DNA from: an uncultured Clostridia bacterium
GTDB taxonomy: Bacteria; Bacillota; Clostridia; Oscillospirales; Ruminococcaceae
Assembly: GCA_946533615.1 (NCBI GenBank)
Contig: CAMNBY010000226.1
Location: 1-9,528 of the forward strand
Direction of reading: 5' to 3'
Length of the DNA: 9,528 bases
The position numbers and the translations under genes were made by a program. Shown in pieces: positions 1 through 5,429 of this stretch (positions are counted from its first letter, which is position 1; each line of letters begins with the position of its first letter). The notes beneath the pieces are model-generated. The model had not been told where the DNA came from. It ran no database searches and saw nothing but the letters and a program-made list of their open reading frames with translations.

Positions 1-465
1 GAGCCGTATTATGACGACCTTTCGGCTCTTGCAGGCAACAGCATGGCTGTCTTTGAGGGCAAGGTAAACAAGGCTCACGGCGAATATATCGACGACAGCA
101 CAGGCGCTATAGTCGATGAAAGCAAGACCAACGTTGATGCGCCGAACATCATTCGCTACACAGTGTACGACGTCACGGTCACAAAGACCTACAAGGGTGA
201 TGTCAAGGAAAAGAGCGATGTGCAGGTCAAGATGCTTGGCGACCAAAAGGAGCTGATAAGCGAAAACGCCGTATACATCGACGAGGGCGGCGAATATCTG
301 TTCTTCACAAACTACAAAGAGAACGACCTCTCGCTGCCGATGTGGACGCCCAACCAGATGCAGGGCTTTTACACAAGGCAGGGCGACAAGTTCGTTCCGG
401 CGGACGAAAAGCAGAACAGCCTGAGCTTCACAGCCACAGAGCTTGAAGCTCAGCTTGCAGAATAA
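1..465 (+). CDS. C-terminal part of an unrecognised, probably exported protein (5' end outside window)
   Basis: The frame is open from base 1, so the ATG at 43 is an internal methionine and the gene begins to the left of the window; 154 codons are visible before TAA at 463-465. I do not recognise the family with certainty. The visible part is rich in predicted beta strands, with alternating hydrophobic and charged residues (for example YTVYDVTVTKTYKGD, then a VQVKMLG strand and GGEYLFFTNY). It has no cysteine and no membrane segment. This pattern recalls small secreted or lipoprotein beta domains of Firmicutes with a 'V-T-K-x-YKGD' strand turn, but that is resemblance, not an assignment. The C-terminus (TATELEAQLAE) looks helical. 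It is transcribed toward rpe and ends 16 bases before a bidirectional hairpin terminator. Confidence is high that it is a real gene and low for any function. Confidence 0.8.
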   Translation, partial: EPYYDDLSALAGNSMAVFEGKVNKAHGEYIDDSTGAIVDESKTNVDAPNIIRYTVYDVTVTKTYKGDVKEKSDVQVKMLGDQKELISENAVYIDEGGEYLFFTNYKENDLSLPMWTPNQMQGFYTRQGDKFVPADEKQNSLSFTATELEAQLAE

Positions 466-481
466 AACAATAAAACAAAAC

Positions 482-518
482 GACCCGCAGTGAATGTTCA
501 CACTGCGGGTCTGTTTTT
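482..518. terminator. Bidirectional intrinsic terminator between convergent genes
   Basis: GACCCGCAGTG (482-492) pairs perfectly with CACTGCGGGTC (501-511) around an 8-base loop. On the plus strand it is followed by TG and five T (514-518), which serves the partial gene ending at 465. On the minus strand the complement of the A-rich stretch 462-481 supplies an interrupted U-tract, which serves rpe. The last bases of the plus-strand T-tract overlap the rpe stop codon (517-519). Confidence 0.9.
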
Positions 519-1164
519 ATCCTCTCAGCTCTTTGACTGTTGCCTGCGGATCGGCGGCCTTGAAGAGATACGTTCCCGAGACCAGCACATCGGCGCCTGC
601 ATCGCGCACAAGCGGAGCGGTCTCGCCGTTTATGCCTCCGTCAACTTCGATGCGGAAGGAGAGTCCCCTCTCTGCCCTGATCGCCGCGGCCTGACGGACC
701 TTGTCAAGAGTTTCGGGCAGGAACACCTGTCCGCCGAAGCCGGGCTCGACCGTCATCACAAGCAGCATATCTATTCTGTCGAAATACGGCTCGACGGCGC
801 TGATCGGCGTTGCGGGCTTCACGGAGATACCCACCTTGACTCCCAGCTGACGGAGCTTGTCTATCACGGCGCCGATGTCCTCGGCAGCCTCGGCGTGGAA
901 TGTGATGTTATATGCGCCCATTTTCGCGTAGTTCTCGACATAGCGGATAGGGTCAACGATCATAAGGTGAACGTCTATCGGCATCGGGCAGTCGGCGTAA
1001 ATGCTTTTCAGCACAGGCTCCCCGAAGGAGATGCTCTTAACGAAAACGCCGTCCATGACGTCAAAATGCAGCCAGTCGGCGCCTGCCTCCGCGACCCTTG
1101 AAAGCTCTGTCGAGAGCTGTCTGAAATCTGCGGCAAGCATCGAAGCAGATACTAAAGTGTCCAA
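517..1164 (-). CDS. rpe: Ribulose-phosphate 3-epimerase
   Basis: Interconverts D-ribulose 5-phosphate and D-xylulose 5-phosphate in the cytosolic pentose phosphate pathway. The 215 residues span a complete (beta/alpha)8 barrel at the usual family length. Signature segments appear in order: SASMLAADF near the N-terminus, HFDVMDGVFV (33-42), DVHLMI (64-69), FHAEA (89-93), VKPATP (115-120), MTVEPGFGGQ (137-146), VDGGIN (174-179) and VSGTYLF (195-201). By family knowledge the metal ligands are His33, Asp35, His66 and Asp175, with Asp35 and Asp175 as acid/base residues; all are present. The start codon is TTG (1164-1162), chosen because AGAAGGGTG lies 5 bases upstream; the first in-frame ATG (codon 9) has no such site and would cut into the first conserved strand. 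The gene is second in a unit with the HD-domain gene, 24 bases downstream of its stop. Confidence 0.96.
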   Translation of the reverse strand: MDTLVSASMLAADFRQLSTELSRVAEAGADWLHFDVMDGVFVKSISFGEPVLKSIYADCPMPIDVHLMIVDPIRYVENYAKMGAYNITFHAEAAEDIGAVIDKLRQLGVKVGISVKPATPISAVEPYFDRIDMLLVMTVEPGFGGQVFLPETLDKVRQAAAIRAERGLSFRIEVDGGINGETAPLVRDAGADVLVSGTYLFKAADPQATVKELRG

Positions 1165-1169
1165 AAAAT

Positions 1170-1178
1170 CACCCTTCT
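1170..1178 (-). promoter_or_regulatory. Ribosome binding site fixing the TTG start of rpe
   Basis: AGAAGGGTG on the minus strand lies 5 bases before TTG at 1164-1162, in the 24-base gap after the HD-domain gene. No comparable site precedes the next in-frame ATG. Confidence 0.8.
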
Positions 1179-1188
1179 ATAACAAATA

Positions 1189-1770
1189 TCAGCACTGTTC
1201 GTCCAGCGTAAGGTCATAAGGCGGTATAAACTCCTCGAGGAACATCTCGGCCTCGGGGCAGGCAAGCTTGTGTATGGCTTCAAGCGTTGACCTCTCGGCA
1301 GAGGCAAAATCCTCGTTGCCCATTCTTCTCTCCTCGATGCACTTTATCAGTGCCGAGAGCTTGTCTGCGGCCTTGACTATCCGCCAGAGCTCCGCTTCCT
1401 CCTCTGTCCTTGAAAACAGCGGCGCGTAGTCCTCTCTCAGATCCTCGGGCAGATAGGAGAGCATCTGCCGCTCGGCGTTTTCCTCGATCTCGTTGTAGAC
1501 CGACTTTATCTGCTTGTTGTAATATTTTATCGGGGTCGGCAGGTCGCCCGTGATTATCTCCGTGGCGTCGTGGTACATTGCAAGCAGAGCGCACCTTTCG
1601 GGAGAATAGCTCTTCCCGAGCCTCTTGTTCCCGAGGAGCGCCAGCGCATGGGCGATGAACGCCGTTTCAAGCGAGTGCTCGCTCAGGTTCTCGTTTATCG
1701 TATTTCGCATGAGCGCCCAGCGGTCGATATACTTCATCCGCGAGATCATGGCAAAGAATTTATAATCCAT
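1189..1770 (-). CDS. yfbR: HD-domain 5'-deoxynucleotidase, YfbR family
   Basis: YfbR-type enzymes are metal-dependent phosphohydrolases that remove the 5' phosphate from deoxynucleoside monophosphates in the cytosol. From the ATG at 1770 the protein has 193 residues, close to E. coli YfbR (199). The family pattern is complete: RWALMRN (17-23), NLSEHSLETA with His32, MYHDATEIITGDLPTPIKYY with His67-Asp68, Glu71 and Asp76, and AADKLSALIK with Asp136. The positions run one residue behind the E. coli active-site residues (Arg18, Trp19, His33, His68, Asp69, Asp77, Asp137). The frame stays open upstream to 1833, but that extension would start above the -10 box, so ATG 1770 with GGTGAT just before it is the supported start. 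The gene leads a two-gene unit with rpe. Family assignment is strong; the exact nucleotide preference is inferred, so the symbol is by homology. Confidence 0.9.
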   Translation of the reverse strand: MDYKFFAMISRMKYIDRWALMRNTINENLSEHSLETAFIAHALALLGNKRLGKSYSPERCALLAMYHDATEIITGDLPTPIKYYNKQIKSVYNEIEENAERQMLSYLPEDLREDYAPLFSRTEEEAELWRIVKAADKLSALIKCIEERRMGNEDFASAERSTLEAIHKLACPEAEMFLEEFIPPYDLTLDEQC

Positions 1771-1773
1771 AAT

Positions 1774-1779
1774 ATCACC
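1774..1779 (-). promoter_or_regulatory. Ribosome binding site of the HD-domain gene
   Basis: GGTGAT, complementary to the 16S 3' end, lies 3 bases before ATG 1770-1768. It supports this start over the longer open frame. It falls almost at the predicted transcription start. Confidence 0.6.
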
Positions 1780-1785
1780 GCATTT

Positions 1786-1814
1786 ATTATAGCACAGTTC
1801 CGACAAAAAGTAAA
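1786..1814 (-). promoter_or_regulatory. Housekeeping-sigma promoter of the yfbR-like/rpe unit
   Basis: On the minus strand, TTTACT (1814-1809; 4 of 6 matches to TTGACA) is separated by 17 bases from a perfect TATAAT (1791-1786), with TG one base upstream of the -10 (TGCTATAAT, an extended -10). Transcription would begin near 1779-1780, only about 10 bases before the ATG at 1770, giving an almost leaderless message. The promoter sits just beyond the terminator of the preceding operon. Confidence 0.8.
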
Positions 1815-1831
1815 GCCAAAAAAAGCCGCGC

Positions 1832-1873
1832 AAAAAAGGACATCTCTGTGCATTTCGGCACCGATGTCCTTTT
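1832..1873 (-). terminator. Intrinsic terminator of the sigma/anti-sigma operon
   Basis: Read leftward, AAAAGGACATC (1873-1863) pairs with GATGTCCTTTT (1844-1834). An inner GTGC/GCAC stem (1861-1858 with 1851-1848) tightens the loop. The U-tract is the six consecutive T at 1837-1832. It lies about 48 bases past the stop codon of the 649-residue protein gene and directly upstream of the next promoter. Confidence 0.85.
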
Positions 1874-1920
1874 GAGCGTTATCGCTTCCTTGTTTCGCCG
1901 GGCTCTCGCAACGCTGCTAT

Positions 1921-3870
1921 TCACCGACCGAAAGACTCATTCCTATCCTGAACCTGATCCAATAATTTCGGGTCTTCAATTATGTAAGCTAACTCATCTA
2001 TCTCTTCCTTAGTGTGTGATTCGACAGGTAGGTCTGTGCCGTCCTCGCTGATTATTCTTAGACTTACATACGGAGCGACCCACCCTGTGTCTAAGTTTCC
2101 CCACCGTTCAACGCTAACTAATAGCTGTCCATACTTCACCGGCAGTTCCTCATTTGGCTCTTCATCTACATTTCCCCATATCCTAAGCATATATGGGCCA
2201 TAACGGTAATACTTGGTCTGAGAATGCACCGTACCGTCATTTTTTGCACCGTAAAAGCTTGAAATAAGAAGACCTGATCCTATTGGATCGCCAAAGCTTT
2301 CAAAGTCATCAAAAAACACATCGCGGTCAGCAGCTGTCAGATTTGCAACATCTGCCATCATGCGGTCAAAATCAGTATCGTACTCACTGCTCCTGTGTCC
2401 CACATACGGCTTCAGCATTTCGGGGAAATTATCCCCCGATGGCTCGGTATCATCGGGCTGTGCAGGCGCTTCGGTCGTATATCTCTTTGAGAGCTCGAAC
2501 CAGTGATCCAGCTGCCGGTCATAGTGCATGAAGCCAACCACCTTGCTTTCAAAAGCAAAGCGAACCATCAGTTTTTCATTTCCGAAGCTGTAGACATCAT
2601 AGGTGCGTTTGCTGACCTGCGGCTCGCCGAGTACGGCTCTGACGCTTTCTCTTGTGCGGCAGTCAATGACACTGTACCACGCGCCGAGCATGTCGGTATA
2701 GTCGTCAGACCTGTCCATTCCGAACAGTTCTTTCTGAGATGGCAGCGGCATGATCGGCGTGGATGTGTCGCTCCCTGCCTTGCTGATATCAGCATACCAC
2801 AGCTTTTCGGTATCTGTGATGCCGAGTATAACATCACAGCCGCCAAGGCTGTAGGTCTCGGTCGTGCCGCCGCTGCGGCTCTTCACCTTCGGCTTTTCTG
2901 CTGCTGCAAAGGCCATTATCTTCCGCGCCTCTGCCGCGGGCATATCGGGGCTCATGAACCTCAGACAGTACATAGCAGAATTGATACTGTAGTCAAGCTC
3001 GTTCTTTTCCTCGCCAAAGATAGCATCATTCTCGGCATACACCTCATCGTCAACTATCTGGATATCTTCGTCACGCAGAAGGCGCCAATATCCAAGCAGC
3101 TGCGAACGGATCTCAGCGTTTTCCAGCCTGCCGTCCTCAAAGTAGTTGAATCTTATCCACCCGTAGGTGTCTGTAAGGCCGCTGCTTTTTTCGGGTGCGC
3201 CAAGGGCGGCTGTGATCTCGCTTCTTGTGGTGTATTTTCTTGCAGTGAGCCACTTTCCAATGGCCTCGTCTGTCTCTCTGCAGCCAACGAGATCCCGCGC
3301 GGTGTAATAGGTAACGGGGATAAGCTCAAAGGCCATTCCGTCAGGCAGCTGCATGATCTCAACGGTGTTCAGCCTGTCGCTCTGTTCGCTCAGAAGCAGC
3401 CTGTATTTCCCGAAGTCCACTACGGCATCACAGATCAGATCATCTGCGGGGTCATCAGCAAAGAGGGGATCCTCGCCGCCAAGGCCGACAAGGGTATCTA
3501 CCGCCTGGCCAAAAGGCATACCGAGCTCAAGCTGATACGCCGCATCGACCGCCTTGTTGAAGTATCCCTCGTCTGTCAGCGGACGGTCGTCGGGCTGTGC
3601 AGGCGCTTTATCCAAGGCTTGCTCCGGGGCTGCTTCCTTTCTGTTCAGACGTGTGATCCCGAAGACCGCGCCAACGCCCAGCGCCAGAGCAAGCACCGCC
3701 ACCGCGACGCCAAGTCTGCGTTTTTTAAGCACAGGCTCCGCACGCACCGCCTGCTCGCTTTCTTCATCTTTCGGCTCGTCGTGCTCCTCTGCAAGCTGCA
3801 AGGTCCTTTGCAAAAGGCTTTCGTCGGGTGTGAGCTGCGAGCACATCGAGCGGAATATATCTCTATTCAA
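1921..3870 (-). CDS. Large single-pass membrane protein, probable anti-sigma factor/sensor with a duplicated extracellular domain
   Basis: A 649-residue protein with a cytosolic N-terminus (1-52, acidic, containing LTPDESLLQRTLQLAEE), one membrane helix (about 53-73, after KKRR) and a large outside part, a type II topology. Its place directly after an ECF sigma gene, overlapping it by 8 bases, makes an anti-sigma or sensing role the simplest inference; I see no zinc-binding HxxxCxxC motif. The outside part has an APAQPDD linker (89-95), two similar units (about 107-265 and 296-460), a second APAQPDD linker (468-474), then an unrelated acidic/aromatic tail (475-649). Each unit contains a TR-x-x-[IV]-x-A-x-LG-x-P segment (215-226 and 406-417) resembling the start of BamE/SmpA-like folds; that resemblance is tentative. 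The start is TTG (3870-3868), with GGAGGG 8 bases upstream; the next ATG, codon 9, has no such site. Codon use changes sharply in the tail. The gene is surely real; its role is inferred from context. Confidence 0.85.
   Translation of the reverse strand: MNRDIFRSMCSQLTPDESLLQRTLQLAEEHDEPKDEESEQAVRAEPVLKKRRLGVAVAVLALALGVGAVFGITRLNRKEAAPEQALDKAPAQPDDRPLTDEGYFNKAVDAAYQLELGMPFGQAVDTLVGLGGEDPLFADDPADDLICDAVVDFGKYRLLLSEQSDRLNTVEIMQLPDGMAFELIPVTYYTARDLVGCRETDEAIGKWLTARKYTTRSEITAALGAPEKSSGLTDTYGWIRFNYFEDGRLENAEIRSQLLGYWRLLRDEDIQIVDDEVYAENDAIFGEEKNELDYSINSAMYCLRFMSPDMPAAEARKIMAFAAAEKPKVKSRSGGTTETYSLGGCDVILGITDTEKLWYADISKAGSDTSTPIMPLPSQKELFGMDRSDDYTDMLGAWYSVIDCRTRESVRAVLGEPQVSKRTYDVYSFGNEKLMVRFAFESKVVGFMHYDRQLDHWFELSKRYTTEAPAQPDDTEPSGDNFPEMLKPYVGHRSSEYDTDFDRMMADVANLTAADRDVFFDDFESFGDPIGSGLLISSFYGAKNDGTVHSQTKYYRYGPYMLRIWGNVDEEPNEELPVKYGQLLVSVERWGNLDTGWVAPYVSLRIISEDGTDLPVESHTKEEIDELAYIIEDPKLLDQVQDRNESFGR
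2453..2471. repeat. 19-bp direct repeat, copy 1 (linker codons)
   Basis: TCGGGCTGTGCAGGCGCTT, identical to 3590-3608. On the coding (minus) strand it encodes the core of the APAQPDD linker at residues 468-474. The two copies lie 1137 bases (379 codons) apart in the same frame. Confidence 0.85.
3590..3608. repeat. 19-bp direct repeat, copy 2 (linker codons)
   Basis: Identical to 2453-2471. It encodes the APAQPDD linker at residues 89-95, between the membrane helix and the first duplicated unit of the 649-residue protein. Confidence 0.85.
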
Positions 3871-4360
3871 AATAATCGCCCTCCAATCTTTTTTTCAGCA
3901 GCCTTCTTGCGCGGGAGAGGCGCATCTTGACGGCGGCCTGACTTATGCCGAGCACCTCCGCTGTCTGCGCGACGGTCATCTCTTCAAAATAGAACAGGTA
4001 AACGGGGACGCGGTATTTTTCCTTCAGCTCCCGCAACGCCGAGAAGACCTCGCTCTCCTCGCGGGTCGAAAACTCAACTGCCTCGTTCTCGCCTGCGTTC
4101 TCCTGCTTTTCAACGCGGGTGTTCCAGCTGCTCTTGTTCGATCTTCTGCAAAGGTTGAGCGTAGTGCGCACGAGCCACGCCCTCAGTGCCTGCTCGTTCT
4201 CACACTGAGGCGCCTTGCGGAAATATGTAAGAAAGACCTCCTGAAATACGTCCCAGACCTCGTTCCTGTTCCAAAGCTGCGACATCGCAAGGCCGTAGAC
4301 GGTCTGCTTGTAGCGCTGCATAACTTCGCCGAGGCTCATACTGTTTTCCGTTTCGCGCAT
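3863..4360 (-). CDS. ECF-type RNA polymerase sigma factor (sigma-70 family)
   Basis: At 165 residues this has the size of an extracytoplasmic-function sigma factor, with only regions 2 and 4. Region 2 covers about 14-75, with the core-binding segment DVFQEVFLTYFRK (37-49) and the RAWLVRTTLNLCRR helix (60-73). A charged linker rich in Glu/Asn follows (76-104). Region 4 covers about 105-158: LRELKEKYRVPVYLFYFEEM, then the helix-turn-helix VAQTAEVLGISQAAVKMRLSRARRLL that contacts the -35 element. The ATG at 4360 has AGGAGGTGA 4 bases upstream (6 from AGGAGGT), an excellent site. The last codons (stop TAG 3865-3863) overlap the start of the 649-residue membrane protein, which suggests translational coupling as expected for a sigma/anti-sigma pair. 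Its regulon cannot be read from this window, although a candidate autoregulated promoter lies just upstream. Confidence 0.93.
   Translation of the reverse strand: MRETENSMSLGEVMQRYKQTVYGLAMSQLWNRNEVWDVFQEVFLTYFRKAPQCENEQALRAWLVRTTLNLCRRSNKSSWNTRVEKQENAGENEAVEFSTREESEVFSALRELKEKYRVPVYLFYFEEMTVAQTAEVLGISQAAVKMRLSRARRLLKKRLEGDYFE
3879..3884 (-). promoter_or_regulatory. Ribosome binding site fixing the TTG start of the anti-sigma-like gene
   Basis: GGAGGG, inside the last codons of the sigma factor gene, lies 8 bases before TTG 3870-3868. The next ATG, eight codons later, has no purine-rich site before it. Confidence 0.7.
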
Positions 4361-4364
4361 ACTC

Positions 4365-4373
4365 TCACCTCCT
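4365..4373 (-). promoter_or_regulatory. Strong ribosome binding site of the ECF sigma gene
   Basis: AGGAGGTGA, a near-complete match to the anti-Shine-Dalgarno sequence, lies 4 bases before ATG 4360-4358. It fixes the first methionine rather than Met8 as the start. Confidence 0.8.
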
Positions 4374-4374
4374 G

Positions 4375-4409
4375 TATAAAGATCTCCTCAGAGGGCAAAA
4401 AGGTAACAA
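4375..4409 (-). promoter_or_regulatory. Candidate ECF-type promoter of the sigma/anti-sigma operon
   Basis: The promoter must lie in the roughly 55 bases between the upstream terminator and the sigma gene. On the minus strand TTGTTACC followed by TTTTTG (4409-4396) resembles the 'GTAACC + T-run' -35 elements seen ahead of self-regulated clostridial ECF sigma genes, and GATCTTTATA (4384-4375) lies at -10 distance. No good TTGACA/TATAAT pair is present. The resemblance is from memory, and the -10 lacks a clear CGTC core, so this is tentative. Confidence 0.35.
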
Positions 4410-4415
4410 GCCTGC

Positions 4416-4456
4416 AAAAAAATTTCAGGCCGCCCCGCAAGCCTCGGGACAGCCTG
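4416..4456 (-). terminator. Intrinsic terminator of the hydF operon
   Basis: Read leftward, CAGGCTGTCCCG (4456-4445) pairs with CGGGGCGGCCTG (4437-4426) over 12 pairs, two of them G-U, around a 7-base loop. AAA and a run of seven T (4422-4416) follow. It begins 4 bases past the stop codon of the SHOCT membrane protein, insulating the ECF sigma operon from the upstream operon. Confidence 0.9.
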
Positions 4457-4460
4457 ATGG

Positions 4461-5429
4461 TCAGAACCCGTCCAGTATATCTGCCTTCTGGTTCTGGTAA
4501 TCCTGATAGGTTATAACGCCGCGTGCGTAGAGATCGTCGAGGCGTGCGAGCTGCTGCTGCTCCGTAAGAGCAGGTGTGCCCTTTGCATAGGGCTGCGTCC
4601 CGGGCTTGTAGTAGGTTTGGAACAGCGGGTCGTGCTGATGATCCTCGGGGGCGGGATAGACGGTCTGCGTGTAGGGCTGCTGTGTCGGCTGCTGATACTG
4701 CTGATACTGCGGCTGCTGGTACTGCTGATAAACAGGCTGGCCGTAGACAGGCGGCATAGGCGGAACATACATCTGCGGCTCAGGAGGGGGTGTGGGGTCA
4801 TTGCCGTGGCTCCTGAGCAGCGGCTCCGCCATACAGGCAAGCACCCCTCCGTCAAACAGCCAGATAAGATCGTATTTATAAACGTAGATGATATCGTTCT
4901 TGTCGGTAAGATATGCAAGTATCCACATCGACGAGAAGTCGAGGCTCCTGCTGCCGCAGTTTAAGACCAGCAGCACGAATATGATAAAGTCCAGCGCCAC
5001 AGCACCAACGCCGATAAACCCGATTATCCCCCTGAGCCTGTCGCTCCCGGCAAAGAGCATCGCTGCGGCAGCTATGAACACAGCTGCACATTTCATGACA
5101 AGCAGCATCTTGGAAAGAAAGCCAAAGCCGCCGTATATGCTTTCGGTGCCTGCAAACAGGAACAAAATGACAGAGGCGCCTGCGATCACCAGCAGAGAGA
5201 GAGCACGGCACAGGACAAACAGGCCATCGTCAAGAAGCGACGAGAGCCCTGCGACCACAAACCCGAACTGAAGCACCACAAACACAAGGTCGGTGATCTC
5301 TCCCGGATAGTGGCCTGCGGCGGTGACACTGAAAACGAACGCAATGATAAGGCCGATGCCGAGCATCGCCGAGACCGCCCCGGTGACGCCGCCTCTGTCC
5401 TCCTTTCTGACTCTGAAAAGCTTATCCAT
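4461..5429 (-). CDS. Multi-pass membrane protein with Pro/Gln/Tyr-rich linker and C-terminal SHOCT motif
   Basis: No specific function is recognised. From the ATG at 5429 the protein has 322 residues. Hydrophobic segments lie near 15-38, 45-65, 69-94, 105-128 and 133-157, so about five membrane helices form the N-terminal half. A low-complexity region rich in Pro, Gln and Tyr follows (about 212-282, with YQQYQQPQ-type repeats). The C-terminal 30 residues, with LARLDDLYARGVITYQDYQNQKADIL, fit SHOCT (short C-terminal domain: a leucine helix, then G-x-[IL]-[ST]-x-x-[ED/Q]-[FY], then a K-x-x-[IL]-L helix), a motif thought to mediate oligomerisation or binding. A GTG three codons upstream lies within the AAGGGGGGTG ribosome site, so ATG 5429 is preferred. 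Its first 8 bases overlap the end of hydF, implying coupled translation, and it is the last gene of the operon. Whether it serves HydF or is a passenger cannot be told. Confidence 0.85.
   Translation of the reverse strand: MDKLFRVRKEDRGGVTGAVSAMLGIGLIIAFVFSVTAAGHYPGEITDLVFVVLQFGFVVAGLSSLLDDGLFVLCRALSLLVIAGASVILFLFAGTESIYGGFGFLSKMLLVMKCAAVFIAAAAMLFAGSDRLRGIIGFIGVGAVALDFIIFVLLVLNCGSRSLDFSSMWILAYLTDKNDIIYVYKYDLIWLFDGGVLACMAEPLLRSHGNDPTPPPEPQMYVPPMPPVYGQPVYQQYQQPQYQQYQQPTQQPYTQTVYPAPEDHQHDPLFQTYYKPGTQPYAKGTPALTEQQQLARLDDLYARGVITYQDYQNQKADILDGF
4671..4730 (-). repeat. Imperfect tandem repeat encoding Tyr-Gln-Gln-rich linker
   Basis: On the plus strand the unit is about CTGCTGATACTG, repeated imperfectly. 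It encodes residues 234-253 of the SHOCT membrane protein (YQQYQQP-like units). Copies differ at synonymous and single coding positions, so this is a slowly evolving coding repeat rather than a perfect microsatellite. Confidence 0.6.

Noticed and set aside
490..1101. 203-codon plus-strand frame opposite rpe
   Set aside because: Begins inside the terminator hairpin and lies opposite a fully conserved epimerase; no family resemblance.
1771..1833. Upstream extension of the HD-domain protein by 21 residues
   Set aside because: Would start above the -10 box, adds residues absent from the YfbR family, and ATG 1770 gives the expected family N-terminus.
1876..1914. AGCGTT ... AACGCT inverted repeat downstream of the 649-residue protein gene
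   Set aside because: Only six pairs around a 27-base loop with no U-tract or recurrence; likely chance beside the real terminator at 1832-1873.
2453..3608. The 19-bp repeats as target-site duplications or attachment sites of a mobile element
   Set aside because: The sequence between them is coding throughout, in frame, and holds no transposase, integrase or terminal inverted repeats.
2503..3930. 475-codon open frame on the plus strand opposite the 649-residue protein gene
   Set aside because: It is codon-aligned with the real gene and stays open only because that gene avoids TTA, CTA and TCA over this span. Its product has no recognisable motif, it has no ribosome site, and it also runs across the sigma/anti-sigma junction.
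3554..4516. 320-codon plus-strand frame crossing the sigma factor gene and the terminator at 4416-4456
   Set aside because: Runs across three unrelated elements on the other strand, has a low-complexity Ser/Ala-rich start and no supported start site.
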